Shown here: one piece after another, positions 7,718-14,128 of the stretch | Numbering within the stretch: the first letter of the stretch is position 1 | Layout of the letters: each line of letters begins with the position of its first letter | Assembly (NCBI GenBank): GCA_000435195.1 | Contig: FR880254.1 | Coordinates: 9,023 to 25,861, forward strand | Direction of reading: 5' to 3' | Source of the DNA: Clostridium sp. CAG:169 | Lineage (GTDB): Bacteria; Bacillota; Clostridia; Oscillospirales; Ruminococcaceae | DNA length: 16,839 nucleotides | Made by a program: the position numbers and the translations under genes | Notes under the pieces: generated by a model | Databases searched by the model: none | Told to the model about the DNA's origin: nothing | What the model saw: only the letters and a program-made list of their open reading frames with translations

Positions 7718-8848
7718 ATGGAATTTCGCGATTTAAAAAAGCAGTATCAGCAGCTGAAGCCGCAGATGGACGCGGCAATCCAGCAGGTGCTCCATGATGC
7801 CAACTTTATCAGCGGCAAACAGGTGGCACAGCTGGAGGAAAAGCTGGCAGAGTATGTAGGGGTCAAACACTGCATCACCTGCGGCAACGGGACCGATGCG
7901 CTCAGCCTTGTGATGATGGCTTGGGACATCAAAGAAGGGGATGCGGTCTTTGTACCGGATTTCACCTTCTTTGCCAGCGCGGAGGTCGTTTCCTTTGAAG
8001 GCGCTACCCCTGTCTTTGTGGATGTGGACGAGCGCACCTTCAATCTTGACCCGGATCAGCTGGAAAAAGCGATTGCTGTTGTCAAACAGCAGGGCAAGCT
8101 GCGTCCGCGCGCTGTAGTAGCGGTGGACCTGTTTGGACAGCCGGCAGACTATGAGCGGATTGAAGCTATCTGTAAAGAGCATGGCTTGCTGCTGCTGGAG
8201 GACGGCGCACAGGGCTTTGGCGGCAGCATCGGGGAAAGAAGAGCGTGCAGCTTTGGAGATGCGGCAACCACCTCCTTTTTCCCAGCGAAACCCTTGGGCT
8301 GCTATGGCGACGGCGGAGCAGTGTTCACCAACGACGACCAGCTCGACCAACTGCTGCGCTCGCTGCGGGTGCATGGAAAAAGCCCGGTCAGCAAGTATGA
8401 TAATGTTCGCATCGGCGTGAACTCCCGTCTGGATACCTTGCAGGCGGCGGTGCTGGGCGTCAAGCTGGATGCCTTTGCTTCCTATGAGCTGGAGTCAGTC
8501 AACCGCGCAGCACAGATGTACAGCGAGTATCTGGGAGAGGCAACCAAAACACCGGTCGTGCCAGAGGGCTTTGGCTCCAGCTGGGCACAGTACACCATCC
8601 TGCTGGAGGATGAGGCACAGCGCCAGAAGGTACAGCACGCCTTGAAGGAGCAGGGAATCCCGACGATGGTCTATTACCCAAAGCCGATGCACCTGCAGGG
8701 AGCATTTGACCAGCTGGAGCAGCCGGTCGCCTGTCCGGTCACCGAGAGCCTGTGTCAGCGGGTCGTTTCCCTTCCGATGCACCCATATCTGAGCGAAGAG
8801 GACATCCGTTTTGTGAGCAATGCGGTCAAAGCGGCGCTGGAGGAGTAG
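7718..8848 (+). CDS. wbpE: DegT/DnrJ/EryC1/StrS-family PLP sugar aminotransferase, WbpE-like
   Basis: This encodes 376 aa of the type-I-fold, PLP-dependent sugar aminotransferases. GNGTDAL (residues 56-62) binds the PLP phosphate. Asp162 and Gln165 in EDGAQGFGG stack against and anchor the cofactor. Lys191 in FFPAKPLGCYGDGGA is the Schiff-base lysine. The segment PDFTFFASAEVVSFEGATPVF is the standard family signature. In the WbpE step, glutamate donates an amino group to the C3-keto sugar made by the WbpB-like enzyme, and the product is acetylated by the WbpD-like enzyme encoded just upstream. GGGGAGGA at 7703-7710 lies seven bases before the ATG, and the gap from wbpD is only 24 bp. Family certain; substrate by context. 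Confidence 0.9.
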   Translation: MEFRDLKKQYQQLKPQMDAAIQQVLHDANFISGKQVAQLEEKLAEYVGVKHCITCGNGTDALSLVMMAWDIKEGDAVFVPDFTFFASAEVVSFEGATPVFVDVDERTFNLDPDQLEKAIAVVKQQGKLRPRAVVAVDLFGQPADYERIEAICKEHGLLLLEDGAQGFGGSIGERRACSFGDAATTSFFPAKPLGCYGDGGAVFTNDDQLDQLLRSLRVHGKSPVSKYDNVRIGVNSRLDTLQAAVLGVKLDAFASYELESVNRAAQMYSEYLGEATKTPVVPEGFGSSWAQYTILLEDEAQRQKVQHALKEQGIPTMVYYPKPMHLQGAFDQLEQPVACPVTESLCQRVVSLPMHPYLSEEDIRFVSNAVKAALEE

Positions 8849-8900
8849 AGCAGCTACGCACATTCAACCACAAACAGGGCATTGCCTGTGGAGGAACAAC

Positions 8901-9779
8901 ATGAAAATTAAAAAAGCGGTGATTCCGGCGGCAGGTCTAGGGACCCGTGTGCTGCCGGCATCCAAATCCATGCCAAAAGAGATGCTGCCCATCGTCGATA
9001 AACCTGCCATCCAGTACATCGTGGAGGAAGCGGTACACAGCGGCATCGAGGACATTTTGATTATCACCAGCAGAGGAAAGACCACCGTGGAGGACCACTT
9101 CGACCGCAACCCGGAGCTGGAAGCCAGGCTGCTTGCCAGCAAAAAGCAGGAGGTCTACGACGAGATGGTGGCAATCTCCCAGATGGCAAACATCCAGTAT
9201 GTGCGGCAAAAGGAGACGAAAGGTTTGGGTCATGCAGTATTGTGTGCAAAAGCTTTTGTCGGCAACGAGCCGTTTGCCGTGCTGTACGGGGATGATGTGG
9301 TACTGGGTGGCGAACACCCTGCCTGCTGGGAGCTGTGCCGCGCGTATGAGCAGTTCGGCGTCGGTGTAGCCGGCATCAAACCGGTCCCGATAGAGGACAT
9401 CAGCAAATACTGCTCGCTGGCAATCGAGCCGGTGCCGGGACAGGAGCGCATCTTCCACCTGACCGACATGGTGGAAAAACCCTCGCTGACCGAGGTGCTT
9501 TCCAACTACTCCATCCTGGGAAGGGTGGTGCTGCCGCCGGAGATTTTCTCCATCCTGGAACAGACACCGCCGGGTGCAGGCGGAGAAATCCAACTGACCG
9601 ATGCGATGAAGGTGCTGGCAAAGACCCGGGGGATGATGGGCGTCGAATATACCGGCACCCGTTATGATATGGGCAACAAATTCGGCATCCTTCAGGCAAT
9701 CGTTGAGGTGGCTTTGCAGCATCCTCAGGTAAAAGATCAATTTAGGGAATACCTAAAATCCATCGCAGCGACCTTATAA
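8901..9779 (+). CDS. galU: UTP--glucose-1-phosphate uridylyltransferase
   Basis: This encodes 292 aa, the usual length for bacterial GalU. The enzyme condenses UTP and glucose-1-phosphate to UDP-glucose and pyrophosphate. The nucleotide-binding signature GLGTR is at residues 12-16, followed by SMPKEMLPIVDKP (23-35). The metal-binding YGDD has Asp131-Asp132, and GLGHAVLCA and the segment KPVPIEDISKY are also characteristic. The ATG at 8901 is chosen over an in-frame upstream ATG at 8820, because GGAGGA at 8890-8895 lies five bases before it and the protein then begins directly with the conserved MKIKKAVIPAAG. The upstream start would also overlap the aminotransferase gene by 29 bp. It is the last gene of the polysaccharide operon and is followed at once by a strong terminator. 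Confidence 0.96.
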   Translation: MKIKKAVIPAAGLGTRVLPASKSMPKEMLPIVDKPAIQYIVEEAVHSGIEDILIITSRGKTTVEDHFDRNPELEARLLASKKQEVYDEMVAISQMANIQYVRQKETKGLGHAVLCAKAFVGNEPFAVLYGDDVVLGGEHPACWELCRAYEQFGVGVAGIKPVPIEDISKYCSLAIEPVPGQERIFHLTDMVEKPSLTEVLSNYSILGRVVLPPEIFSILEQTPPGAGGEIQLTDAMKVLAKTRGMMGVEYTGTRYDMGNKFGILQAIVEVALQHPQVKDQFREYLKSIAATL

Positions 9780-9784
9780 AAAGC

Positions 9785-9823
9785 AAAAACACAGCAGAAT
9801 GTATAGTTCTGCTGTGTTTTTTT
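9785..9823 (+). terminator. Rho-independent terminator of the polysaccharide operon
   Basis: The arm AAAAACACAGCAGAA (9785-9799) pairs perfectly with TTCTGCTGTGTTTTT (9807-9821) around a seven-base loop, with Ts running to 9823. It starts six bases after the galU stop codon, so it marks the end of the operon. Confidence 0.93.
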
Positions 9824-9837
9824 GTCCGAAAGGGGTA

Positions 9838-9866
9838 TTGAAAGAGAGAAATAAAAGGTCTATAAT
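9838..9866 (+). promoter_or_regulatory. Near-consensus sigma-A promoter for the micropeptide gene
   Basis: A -35 box TTGAAA (9838-9843) is separated by exactly 17 bp from a perfect -10 box TATAAT (9861-9866). Transcription would start near 9873, giving a leader of about 34 bases before the ATG at 9907. It lies just after the galU terminator, so the small gene downstream is an independent transcription unit. Confidence 0.8.
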
Positions 9867-9906
9867 AATTTTGTACAAGATGTGTGTAGTATTTGGAGGG
9901 GAAATT

Positions 9907-10071
9907 ATGAATCGTCAACAAAAGATATTTGTGATGCTGATGGCAGCCTGCATGGCATTTACCGGTATTTCTACCATTTCGATGGCATCGGCAGCCGAAG
10001 TGCAGCCGCAGGAAAAAGTGGTTTGTCAGCAGGAAATTTTCTGGGTGGAAAATATCGAAGAGTTATTTTAA
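9907..10071 (+). CDS. Probable secreted micropeptide (54 aa, signal peptide)
   Basis: I do not recognise a family. The ORF has 54 sense codons. Its start is fixed by GGAGGGG (9895-9901), five bases before the ATG; in-frame codons further upstream overlap the galU terminator and the promoter. The N-terminus (MNRQQK) is basic and is followed by a hydrophobic stretch of about 20 residues and an AXA-type site (SMASAA at 25-30). This predicts Sec export and signal peptidase I cleavage near residue 30. The mature part would be about 24 residues, strongly acidic (six Glu), with one Cys and an aromatic IFWVENIEELF tail. A strong own promoter and a terminator flank it, which argues that it is really expressed. 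It might be a signalling peptide, a secreted structural peptide or a small membrane-associated protein. Confidence 0.68.
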   Translation: MNRQQKIFVMLMAACMAFTGISTISMASAAEVQPQEKVVCQQEIFWVENIEELF

Positions 10072-10106
10072 TACAGGAAAAAGTGTATGGATTTTAAACA
10101 CAAAAT

Positions 10107-10149
10107 AAAAAGCAACAGTGTCCACCAAAAAGACGCTGTTGCTTTTTTT
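10107..10149. terminator. Bidirectional terminator between convergent genes
   Basis: The 16-base arm 10107-10122 (AAAAAGCAACAGTGTC) pairs with 10132-10147 (GACGCTGTTGCTTTTT) with a single G-U, around a nine-base loop. Ts on the + strand extend to 10149. The A-run on the left arm becomes a T-run on the minus strand, so the hairpin can end both the micropeptide transcript and the convergent TVP38-like gene. Confidence 0.9.
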
Positions 10150-10164
10150 AGCAGTTGTTGTTGT

Positions 10165-10875
10165 CTAAGTGCGGTCCGCAGGCGGCTCCTTCGGGGAGTA
10201 GCGCTTATTTAGAATGACCGAGGAGATGATGGAAACGACCACCAGCACCACAATCGCTACGATGGTTTGTGGAGTGAGCGCCTCCCAAAAGCTGCCGGAC
10301 AGGCTTTGTGCGAACAGGTCGGCAAACAGGACGTGAAGAATCATCATGGGCGAAAGACCCAACAGAGAGCCAATCAGGTAGCGGCGGTAATCCACCGAGC
10401 AGGCTCCCAAAAAGAGACTGCACAGGTCGCCGGGCAGGACCGACACGATGCGCAGCAGATAGGAAAACATCAGCTGGTTGGAATCTCCTACACTTTGCAG
10501 CTGGCGCAGCTTGGGATATTTGCAGAGCAGCTGCTCCACCATTCCTGCACCGAAGTGTCTGCCCAGCAGATAAGGAATGGTGCAGCTGACCACCAACCCG
10601 AGGTAGCAGACCGCAAGCCCGACCCATTTACCAAACCAAAAGGCAGAAACGATATACAGCACCGACAGCGGAAAGATGACCGACAGCGATTTGACGGCAA
10701 ACAGAGCCAGGATGCCTGCGGCAGCCAGGAGAACATTGGAGGGCGTGTAGGAAATCAATCCCTGTATCGACATCCTGCTTCCAATATAGATGCACAGCAG
10801 CACCAGAGCGACGGTGAGGATGGGCGGCAGGATTTTGAGCATACGCGAAGAATGGGAAGAATCTTTTTTGGACAT
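10165..10875 (-). CDS. TVP38/TMEM64 (VTT/DedA-like) family membrane protein
   Basis: This encodes 236 aa with about five or six hydrophobic segments. The first follows a basic, Ser-rich start (MSKKDSSHSSR). The core segment LLGRHFGAGMVEQLL and the segment RIVSVLPGDLCSLFLGACS, followed by YRRYLIGSLLG, match the VTT-domain pattern of a Pro-Gly/Asp half-helix followed by a small-residue helix. Related bacterial proteins act in lipid or undecaprenyl-phosphate movement and membrane homeostasis; the cargo of this one is unknown. The start at 10875 is chosen over an upstream ATG at 10914, because on the minus strand AAAGGAGG (10883-10890) precedes it by seven bases. A promoter for it is visible in the spacer shared with the divergent peptidase gene. 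Confidence 0.85.
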   Translation of the reverse strand: MSKKDSSHSSRMLKILPPILTVALVLLCIYIGSRMSIQGLISYTPSNVLLAAAGILALFAVKSLSVIFPLSVLYIVSAFWFGKWVGLAVCYLGLVVSCTIPYLLGRHFGAGMVEQLLCKYPKLRQLQSVGDSNQLMFSYLLRIVSVLPGDLCSLFLGACSVDYRRYLIGSLLGLSPMMILHVLFADLFAQSLSGSFWEALTPQTIVAIVVLVVVSIISSVILNKRYSPKEPPADRT

Positions 10876-10912
10876 AGTTCCACCTCCTTTGCAAAAGAAG
10901 TTGATACCATTC

Positions 10913-10940
10913 ATTTTATTCCCAAGACAACAAAAATCAA
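10913..10940 (-). promoter_or_regulatory. Probable sigma-A promoter of the TVP38-like gene
   Basis: Read on the minus strand, TTGATT (10935-10940) is followed after 16 bp by TAAAAT (10913-10918). It is well placed, about 38 bp before the ATG at 10875. The match is good but not perfect. Confidence 0.5.
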
Positions 10941-10972
10941 GTGCCTTTTTGTTAATTTAGTTCAAAAAAGTC

Positions 10973-11001
10973 TTTTCAAGAGCAAAATGATATGTTAAAA
11001 T
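10973..11001 (+). promoter_or_regulatory. Probable extended -10 promoter of the S9 peptidase gene
   Basis: TAAAAT (10996-11001) is preceded by TG at the extended -10 position. A weak -35 box, TTTTCA (10973-10978), lies 17 bp upstream. The expected start of transcription near 11008 falls inside the dyad at 11005-11027. Confidence 0.5.
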
Positions 11002-11004
11002 GGA

Positions 11005-11027
11005 GAAAACGTCAGCAGGACGTTTTC
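11005..11027. promoter_or_regulatory. Perfect 9-bp dyad at the predicted transcription start (candidate operator)
   Basis: GAAAACGTC (11005-11013) and GACGTTTTC (11019-11027) form a perfect inverted repeat with a five-base spacer. It begins four bases after the -10 box of the S9 peptidase promoter. A transcript starting near 11008 would lack part of the left arm, so the repeat makes more sense as a repressor binding site in DNA than as an RNA hairpin. This reading is an inference. Confidence 0.45.
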
Positions 11028-11034
11028 ATTTTGG

Positions 11035-11072
11035 AAGGCAGTCTGAAGATTTTATCGAAAACAGACTGTTTT
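11035..11072 (+). promoter_or_regulatory. Leader stem-loop upstream of the S9 peptidase gene
   Basis: AAGGCAGTCTG (11035-11045) can pair with CAGACTGTTTT (11062-11072): nine Watson-Crick and two G-U pairs around a 16-base loop. The four Ts on its 3' side belong to the stem rather than to a free tail. It ends nine bases before the AAGGAG ribosome binding site at 11081. It may influence translation or early elongation; I match it to no known riboswitch class. Confidence 0.35.
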
Positions 11073-11095
11073 GATGGGTAAAGGAGTGGAAGATC

Positions 11096-13087
11096 ATGGA
11101 AACGATCAGATTGGACGAATTTTTAAACTATCATTTTTTGTCCAACCTTCAGCTGAGCCCAAATGCGCACAAGGCAGCGTTTGTTGTCAGCAAGAGCAAT
11201 GAGGACAGGGACGGTTATGCGGCAGGCATCTGGACAGTGGACCTGCAAACCAAAGCGTGCCGCCCGTTGACCGCCGGGAAGGATGAGCGCTCCTTCCTGT
11301 GGATGGATGATGAAACCATCCTGTTTGCTTCAAAAAGAAACAGCAAGAAGGAAGAGGTGGACAGCACCTATACCGACTACTATTCCATCTCGCTGTGCGG
11401 CGGAGAAGCACAGAAAAAGATGACGGTGCCGGCGGCAGTATCTGCCATCAAAAAGCTGGGCAAGGGCAAATATTTGGTCTGTGCAGACTATGACAATCAT
11501 CTCCCGGAAAACTTTATGGAGATGGACCGTGCAGCACGCGCCAAGGTGCTGGCAGACCGCAAGAAGGAAAAGGATTATGAGATGTTTACCGAGCTGCCCT
11601 TCTGGCGCAACGGCGGCGGCATCACCGATAAACACAGAGATCGTCTGTACCTGTTTGATTCCTGCGACGGCAGCATGAAACCGCTGACCGGTCCGCTGTA
11701 TCTGCTGGAAGGCTACTCCCTGTCGAAGGACTGCAACAAATTGGTCTACTTTGGCAGCGAATTTACCAGCGTGCAGAGCCTCAAGCAGGAGCTGGTGGAG
11801 GTAGACCTTGTGACCGGAAACAGCGAGGTGCTCATCCCGATGGGCAGCTGGGACATCCACCGTGCCGATTATGCGGGTGACCAACTGATGGTGGTTGCCA
11901 CCGAAAATAAAAACTACGGCATCAACGAAAACTCCGACCTCTATTGCTATGACCGCGACGGTCACAGCCTGCAACTGGTCTGCTCGCCGGACCGCTCCTG
12001 GAGCAGCAGCGTTGGTTCCGACTGCCGGTACGGCGGCGGCAAGTCGATGGTCTGCGAAGCGGACGGAGTCAGCTGGATCAGCACCGAGCGCAACTGGTCG
12101 AAGATCAACCATGTTGACTTTGAAGGCAACATCACCCCATTGACCGCTGACGAAGGCTCGGTGGACTGCATGGACAAAAAAGGCGAAGTGATGGTCTATG
12201 TGGCAATGCGCGGCGATAAATTGCAGGAGGTATACAGCCTGACACCGCAGGGTGAAATTTGTCTGACCGGCATCAACGACAAGGTGCTGGAGAACAAGTC
12301 GGTCGTTACACCAAAGCTGATGCGCATTACCAACAACGACGGAGTAGAGATCGACGGCTGGGTACTGGAGCCGGTCGGATATGATTCCTCCAAGAGCTAT
12401 CCGGCAATCCTGGACATCCACGGCGGTCCGAAGACCGTTTACGGCACCTGCTTCTTCCATGAGATGCAGTACTGGGCAAATCAGGGTTACTTTGTATTCT
12501 TCTGCAACCCGCGCGGCGGCGATGGACGCGGCAACGAGTTTGCAGACATCCGCGGACGCTATGGTCAGGAGGACTATGAGGACATCATGCAGTTCACCGA
12601 CTATGTTCTGTGGAACTACCCGCAGATTGACAAGAGCCGTGTCGGTGTCACCGGCGGAAGCTACGGCGGATTTATGACCAACTGGATTATCGGTCACACC
12701 CACCGCTTTGCAGCAGCTGCTTCCCAGCGCTCCATCTCCAACTGGATTTCGATGGAAGGCACCTCGGACATCGGTCCTTATTTTGGACTGGACCAGTCGG
12801 GCGGCGACGCCTGGAACAACCCAGAGCAGGCATGGTGGCATTCTCCGCTCAAGTATGCGGATAAATGCACCACCCCGACCCTCTTCATCCACTCGGATGA
12901 GGACTACCGCTGCTGGATGGTGGAGGCGCTTCAGATGTTCTCTGCCCTCAAGACCCACGGCATCGAGTCGCGCATCTGCCTGTTCCACAAAGAAAACCAC
13001 GAGCTTTCCCGTTCCGGTCAACCGGAGCACCGCATCCGCAGACTCAAAGAGATTACCGAGTGGTTCGACCACTACCTCAAAGCGTAA
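11096..13087 (+). CDS. S9-family (prolyl oligopeptidase-like) serine peptidase
   Basis: This encodes 663 aa, the standard length for the S9C acylaminoacyl-peptidase/dipeptidyl-peptidase type. Residues from about 1 to 400 look like a seven-bladed beta-propeller (short repeats such as LYLFDSCDGS and DLYCYDRDGH). The C-terminal ~260 residues are an alpha/beta-hydrolase domain. The oxyanion region is DIHGGPKTVYG, and the nucleophile elbow GGSYGGFM has Ser522. Asp603 in HSDEDYRCW and His635 in KENHELSR complete the triad. No signal peptide or membrane segment is visible, so it is probably cytoplasmic and trims short peptides. The ATG follows AAGGAGTGG (11081-11089) by six bases. The gene is monocistronic and has a terminator. 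Family certain; exact substrate preference unknown. Confidence 0.94.
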   Translation: METIRLDEFLNYHFLSNLQLSPNAHKAAFVVSKSNEDRDGYAAGIWTVDLQTKACRPLTAGKDERSFLWMDDETILFASKRNSKKEEVDSTYTDYYSISLCGGEAQKKMTVPAAVSAIKKLGKGKYLVCADYDNHLPENFMEMDRAARAKVLADRKKEKDYEMFTELPFWRNGGGITDKHRDRLYLFDSCDGSMKPLTGPLYLLEGYSLSKDCNKLVYFGSEFTSVQSLKQELVEVDLVTGNSEVLIPMGSWDIHRADYAGDQLMVVATENKNYGINENSDLYCYDRDGHSLQLVCSPDRSWSSSVGSDCRYGGGKSMVCEADGVSWISTERNWSKINHVDFEGNITPLTADEGSVDCMDKKGEVMVYVAMRGDKLQEVYSLTPQGEICLTGINDKVLENKSVVTPKLMRITNNDGVEIDGWVLEPVGYDSSKSYPAILDIHGGPKTVYGTCFFHEMQYWANQGYFVFFCNPRGGDGRGNEFADIRGRYGQEDYEDIMQFTDYVLWNYPQIDKSRVGVTGGSYGGFMTNWIIGHTHRFAAAASQRSISNWISMEGTSDIGPYFGLDQSGGDAWNNPEQAWWHSPLKYADKCTTPTLFIHSDEDYRCWMVEALQMFSALKTHGIESRICLFHKENHELSRSGQPEHRIRRLKEITEWFDHYLKA

Positions 13088-13108
13088 TCTCGCTGTAACC
13101 CTAAAATA

Positions 13109-13133
13109 ACTTCCGGCAGGATAAAACGGAAGT
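13109..13133 (+). repeat. Small inverted repeat in the 3' untranslated region of the S9 gene
   Basis: ACTTCCG (13109-13115) and CGGAAGT (13127-13133) are perfect seven-base inverted repeats with an 11-base spacer. They lie between the S9 stop codon and the main terminator. The role is unknown; there is no T-tract, so it is not a terminator by itself. Confidence 0.4.
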
Positions 13134-13145
13134 CATAAAGCAGAA

Positions 13146-13185
13146 AACCCCTCCGTATGGATTCATCATACGGAGGGGTTATTTT
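13146..13185. terminator. Terminator between the convergent S9 peptidase and 3-TM protein genes
   Basis: AACCCCTCCGTATG (13146-13159) pairs perfectly over 14 bp with CATACGGAGGGGTT (13167-13180) around a seven-base loop, followed by ATTTTG. It is an efficient-looking terminator for the + strand gene. On the minus strand the tail TTCTG is weaker, so it may serve the opposing gene only in part. Confidence 0.88.
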
Positions 13186-13200
13186 GTATCAACCAGAATC

Positions 13201-13737
13201 TTAATGGATACCTGTGGATTCAATCACATGTCCATCGAAATCATAAAAAGTAGAACGAATGGGGTCCGGTTTTGGTTCTTGGGCGAGCGGGTCCTTGCCG
13301 CCGCTTCCGTAATACTCATAACCGAGCTGCTGACCATAAAAGAACCAGTTTTTATACGCATAATATTCCACCTGCTCATCCAGAAAACTGTGAACACTTG
13401 CCACCATCTTGATTCCATTTTTGGTAACAATGTGTTCTGGACAATGTGAAAATCCCATGATAAATAAACCGGTTAAGGTAACAGCTGCGATTAGGAAAAT
13501 AGAGACTATTTTGAGCGCGAAGGAAAAAATTCGATGAACAGAGATTGTTTTGCGTGTATTGAGCCATAACAACAGGATTCCTATGCTGATCATGCCGAAG
13601 CAGATCAAGAGGTTGCGTGGAAGGATTCTCAATCTGTTTTCCGTTGTCGTTTCTACCAATCTTACAAAAACGATGCAAAAAAGAAAAATTAGGAAGGGGA
13701 GCAATCCCAAAAATCGATCGACTGCTTTTTTCATCAT
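13201..13737 (-). CDS. Unrecognised membrane protein: three TM helices plus extracytoplasmic tail
   Basis: This encodes 178 aa with no domain I can name. Three hydrophobic segments lie near residues 8-28, 42-60 and 71-95. They are followed by about 80 polar residues beginning HCPEHIVTKNGIKMVA and including FLDEQVEYYAYKNWFFYG, EYYGSGGKDP and a Pro-rich stretch. With an odd number of helices and positive charges before the first one, the tail is probably outside the cell. Aromatic- and Gly-rich tails like this recur in small uncharacterised Clostridia membrane proteins, but that is recollection rather than a search result. The start is an ATGATG pair; GAGGAA on the minus strand (13741-13746) is compatible with either, the second ATG (13734) having the better spacing. 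It is the second gene of a two-gene unit, 19 bp after the microprotein gene. Confidence 0.7.
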   Translation of the reverse strand: MMKKAVDRFLGLLPFLIFLFCIVFVRLVETTTENRLRILPRNLLICFGMISIGILLLWLNTRKTISVHRIFSFALKIVSIFLIAAVTLTGLFIMGFSHCPEHIVTKNGIKMVASVHSFLDEQVEYYAYKNWFFYGQQLGYEYYGSGGKDPLAQEPKPDPIRSTFYDFDGHVIESTGIH

Positions 13738-13756
13738 CCGTTCCTCAAGCTGAAAT

Positions 13757-13927
13757 TTAATAGCGTAAAATAAAATATATCACATAGACCCAACTGAGCA
13801 ATCCATGAAAAATTGCCCACCCAACGGATTTCCATGTTGTATAACTGATGACCATAGCCAGAGCGCTGCCAAAGGTGATGCCTGATTGAACCGTTTTTTC
13901 CACAATCGTTGTTCTGTTTTCTTCCAT
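13757..13927 (-). CDS. Small membrane protein, 56 aa, unrecognised
   Basis: The protein starts at the ATG at 13927, because GGAGGAG lies eight bases upstream on the minus strand; the in-frame ATG at 13945 would start within three bases of that site. The first 20 residues are polar (MEENRTTIVEKTVQSG). The rest is hydrophobic, with two possible membrane passes or one long amphipathic hairpin (FGSALAMVISYTTW, then GWAIFHGLLSWVYVIYFILRY). It has no signal-peptidase site. It is the first gene after a strong promoter and is followed after 19 bp by the 3-TM protein, so the two probably function together at the membrane. It resembles small conserved Clostridia microproteins in length and composition, but I cannot name a family. 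Confidence 0.65.
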   Translation of the reverse strand: MEENRTTIVEKTVQSGITFGSALAMVISYTTWKSVGWAIFHGLLSWVYVIYFILRY

Positions 13928-13967
13928 ACTTTTGTCTCCTCCCATTTGAGTTGGTTATGGCTTCACT

Positions 13968-13996
13968 TGTATAAATGATACCACAAAAGATGTCAA
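13968..13996 (-). promoter_or_regulatory. Consensus -35/-10 promoter of the two-gene membrane-protein unit
   Basis: On the minus strand a perfect -35 box TTGACA (13991-13996) is separated by 17 bp from TATACA (13968-13973). The start of transcription would be near 13961, about 34 bases before the ATG at 13927. The -35 box forms part of the dyad at 13991-14017. Confidence 0.75.
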
Positions 13997-14017
13997 AATA
14001 CTAGCGGAATTTTGACA
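13991..14017. promoter_or_regulatory. Dyad overlapping the -35 box (candidate operator)
   Basis: TGTCAAAAT (13991-13999) and ATTTTGACA (14009-14017) are perfect nine-base inverted repeats with a nine-base spacer, so their centres are about 18 bp apart, close to two helical turns. One arm contains the -35 hexamer of the promoter on the minus strand. This geometry suits a dimeric regulator binding successive faces of the DNA. No regulator gene is nearby, so its identity is unknown. Confidence 0.5.
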
Positions 14018-14025
14018 AGGTATGA

Positions 14026-14060
14026 AGTAAGCCCGAACAGTTTTTCTGTTCGGGCTTACT
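14026..14060. terminator. Long perfect stem-loop downstream of the 95-aa gene
   Basis: AGTAAGCCCGAACAG (14026-14040) pairs perfectly over 15 bp with CTGTTCGGGCTTACT (14046-14060) around a TTTTT loop. The minus-strand gene ending at 14129 would transcribe into it, but the tract that follows on the minus strand (TCATACC) is not T-rich. On the + strand the tail is CTTTTC. It is probably a terminator or an mRNA 3'-end protector for the 95-aa gene. Confidence 0.6.
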
Positions 14061-14128
14061 CTTTTCATCGGAAAGAAATGCTGTTTCCCTGTCCATAGCA
14101 CAAAGGGAATTGTCTGTAAAGAAAGACG

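Noticed and set aside
8820..8900. Upstream in-frame ATG of galU
   Set aside because: It lies within the aminotransferase gene, lacks a ribosome binding site and adds residues absent from the family; GGAGGA sits correctly before 8901.
9799..9906. N-terminal extension of the micropeptide ORF from the ATG at 9799
   Set aside because: The extension overlaps the galU terminator and the promoter, has no ribosome binding site, and would remove the signal peptide from the N-terminus.
10267..10998. 243-codon + strand frame across the TVP38-like gene
   Set aside because: Its composition is Gln/Arg/His-rich and improbable. It is antisense to a hydrophobic membrane protein and reads through the promoter region.
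11330..13072. 580-codon open frame antisense to the S9 peptidase gene
   Set aside because: It is a by-product of codon bias in the GC-rich sense gene. Its sequence (runs of AVDV, HHQL, AVAV type) has no domain, and the sense strand carries a complete catalytic triad.
14018..14045. Possible + strand promoter using TTGACA at 14012-14017
   Set aside because: No -10-like hexamer follows at 16-18 bp, and no + strand gene lies downstream; the hexamer is explained as the second arm of the dyad.
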